Of a stretch of 35,292 nucleotides of DNA, positions 34,666-35,292 are shown piece after piece (positions within the stretch are counted from its first letter, which is position 1; every line of letters begins with the position of its first letter). The notes under the pieces were generated by a model. That model saw only the letters and a program-made list of their open reading frames with translations, ran no database searches and had not been told where the DNA came from. This DNA is from Rodentolepis nana (lineage: Eukaryota; Platyhelminthes; Cestoda; Cyclophyllidea; Hymenolepididae). The stretch covers positions 1,700-36,991 of the forward strand of contig UZAE01012565.1 in the NCBI GenBank assembly GCA_900617975.1, given 5' to 3'. Both the position numbers and the translations under genes were made by a program.

Positions 34666-34989
34666 TATTTATTTATATCAAATGGCAGGTGTCTTGATGG
34701 TTATCATTAGCCCTTTAGTTGACTTCAGGCTTCACAGAGAGGAAGGAACATCAAATTTAAAAAAATGAGGAAGGAGAGGGGGAACAGAAGAGTATTTCAA
34801 AGATGTAAGAGGCAAACACAAAGGTAGAAAGAAGGTGAAGTGAGTACTGTGGAAATAGTCGAATATGGCACAGAGTGAGGTGATGGCAGTTTGAAGTGAG
34901 AAGTCAACTGCCAGTAAATAGACTTTTTTGTCGTATGAATATACAATGTCCAGGGAGCACCACGTGGTGGTAAGTCTATCACACACCCC
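34666..34989 (-). mobile_element. SINE-like retroelement copy 4, full length, diverged TSD
   Basis: About 324 bp, same head (GGGGTGTGTGATAGACTTAC) and tail. Flanks GTGTCTGATATT (34654-34665) and GTGTCCGACATT (34990-35001) match at 10 of 12 positions, consistent with an old target-site duplication. It lies about 560 bp upstream of the GAS2-like start codon in the same orientation as the gene. A frame is open through much of it, but the frame is not shared between copies. Confidence 0.85.
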
Positions 34990-35020
34990 GTGTCCGACAT
35001 TAATTGTATGCAATATATAA

Positions 35021-35047
35021 ATATCAGGTATATCAGGGATATCAGGT
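35021..35047. repeat. three tandem 9-bp units
   Basis: ATATCAGGT, ATATCAGGG, ATATCAGGT head to tail, about 20 bp beyond the duplication flanking SINE-like copy 4. Confidence 0.85.
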
Positions 35048-35292
35048 AACAATATTATTTGATATGTTCTTGTCACATTGATGCATTTGGTCTGTATTAT
35101 TTGGTCTGAAAAATCAAATACTATTGAGAATATTTCGAAGAAAATCTTTTTAATAAAACTAGCTTTAAGGATATAATTGGCAGTCGATTTAAAAAATAAT
35201 TATCCATCTGTTGAATGAAATTTAAAATGATTTCAAGATAGTTTTCGTTCCTTATATATGGAATTCTAACGATGTTTCTAATTTACAGACTT

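Larger units (their letters stand above)
34107..35292. other. 5' flank of the GAS2-like gene
   Basis: Expected to hold the 5' UTR and possibly a promoter. It is very AT-rich (34107-34650) and then occupied by SINE-like copy 4 and the 9-bp tandem units. No convincing core promoter could be singled out, because TATA-like strings are everywhere. Confidence 0.4.

Noticed and set aside
34732..35076. 114-codon minus-strand open frame with DIPDIPDI repeats
   Set aside because: It runs through SINE-like copy 4 and the 9-bp tandem units, and the frame is not preserved in the other copies.
1..35292. CRISPR arrays, operons, phage or bacterial mobile elements
   Set aside because: The window is intron-containing animal DNA; no regularly spaced repeats or prokaryotic gene structure were seen.

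Overview
This window is metazoan nuclear DNA, about 63% A+T by eye. It has GT-AG introns, long non-coding stretches, a short interspersed retroelement family with target-site duplications, and poly-C microsatellites. Nothing in it is prokaryotic. The only confidently identified gene belongs to the animal-specific GAS2-like family. The large repeat-bearing introns would suit a flatworm or similar invertebrate, but that placement is a guess.

One gene dominates: a seven-exon GAS2-like actin-microtubule crosslinker on the minus strand, running from an ATG at 34106 to a TGA at 10064. The coding exons are 34106-34008, 25861-25694, 24449-24074, 17224-16748, 16674-16288, 16000-15780 and 10405-10064. 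Every junction is GT-AG, intron phases agree throughout (0,0,1,1,1,0), and the sum is exactly 690 codons (689 residues plus stop). The protein has a calponin-homology (CH) domain (about residues 39-240) with an expanded internal loop, a Ser/Thr-rich linker of about 340 residues carrying TQIP and SKLP motifs, a GAR domain (about 583-638) and a short 51-residue tail. The order CH, long linker, GAR, short tail differs from the vertebrate GAS2L1-3 proteins, whose long tail follows GAR.

Layout by region. 1-198: 3' part of a SINE-like element. 199-9870: no gene I can support, only weak exon-like open frames, a short dispersed repeat (8655-8790) and low-complexity tracts. 9870-10063: probable 3' UTR with a G-rich tract on the opposite strand. 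10064-34106: the gene. Intron 6 (10406-15779) holds a SINE copy with a perfect 15-bp duplication, a second copy of the dispersed repeat, poly-C tracts and two N positions. Intron 3 (17225-24073) holds an (AT)20 microsatellite and a poly-C tract. Intron 2 holds a SINE copy 76 bp upstream of exon 3. Intron 1 (25862-34007) is mostly featureless AT-rich DNA with poly-C and purine tracts. 34107-35292: 5' flank with another SINE copy and a 9-bp tandem repeat.

The least expected content is the unusual GAS2-like domain architecture and the roughly 315-325 bp SINE-like family. That family has a constant 5' head (GGGGTGTGCGATAGACTTAC) with no tRNA or 5S promoter boxes I can recognise, and its antisense strand carries a near-consensus 5' splice site.
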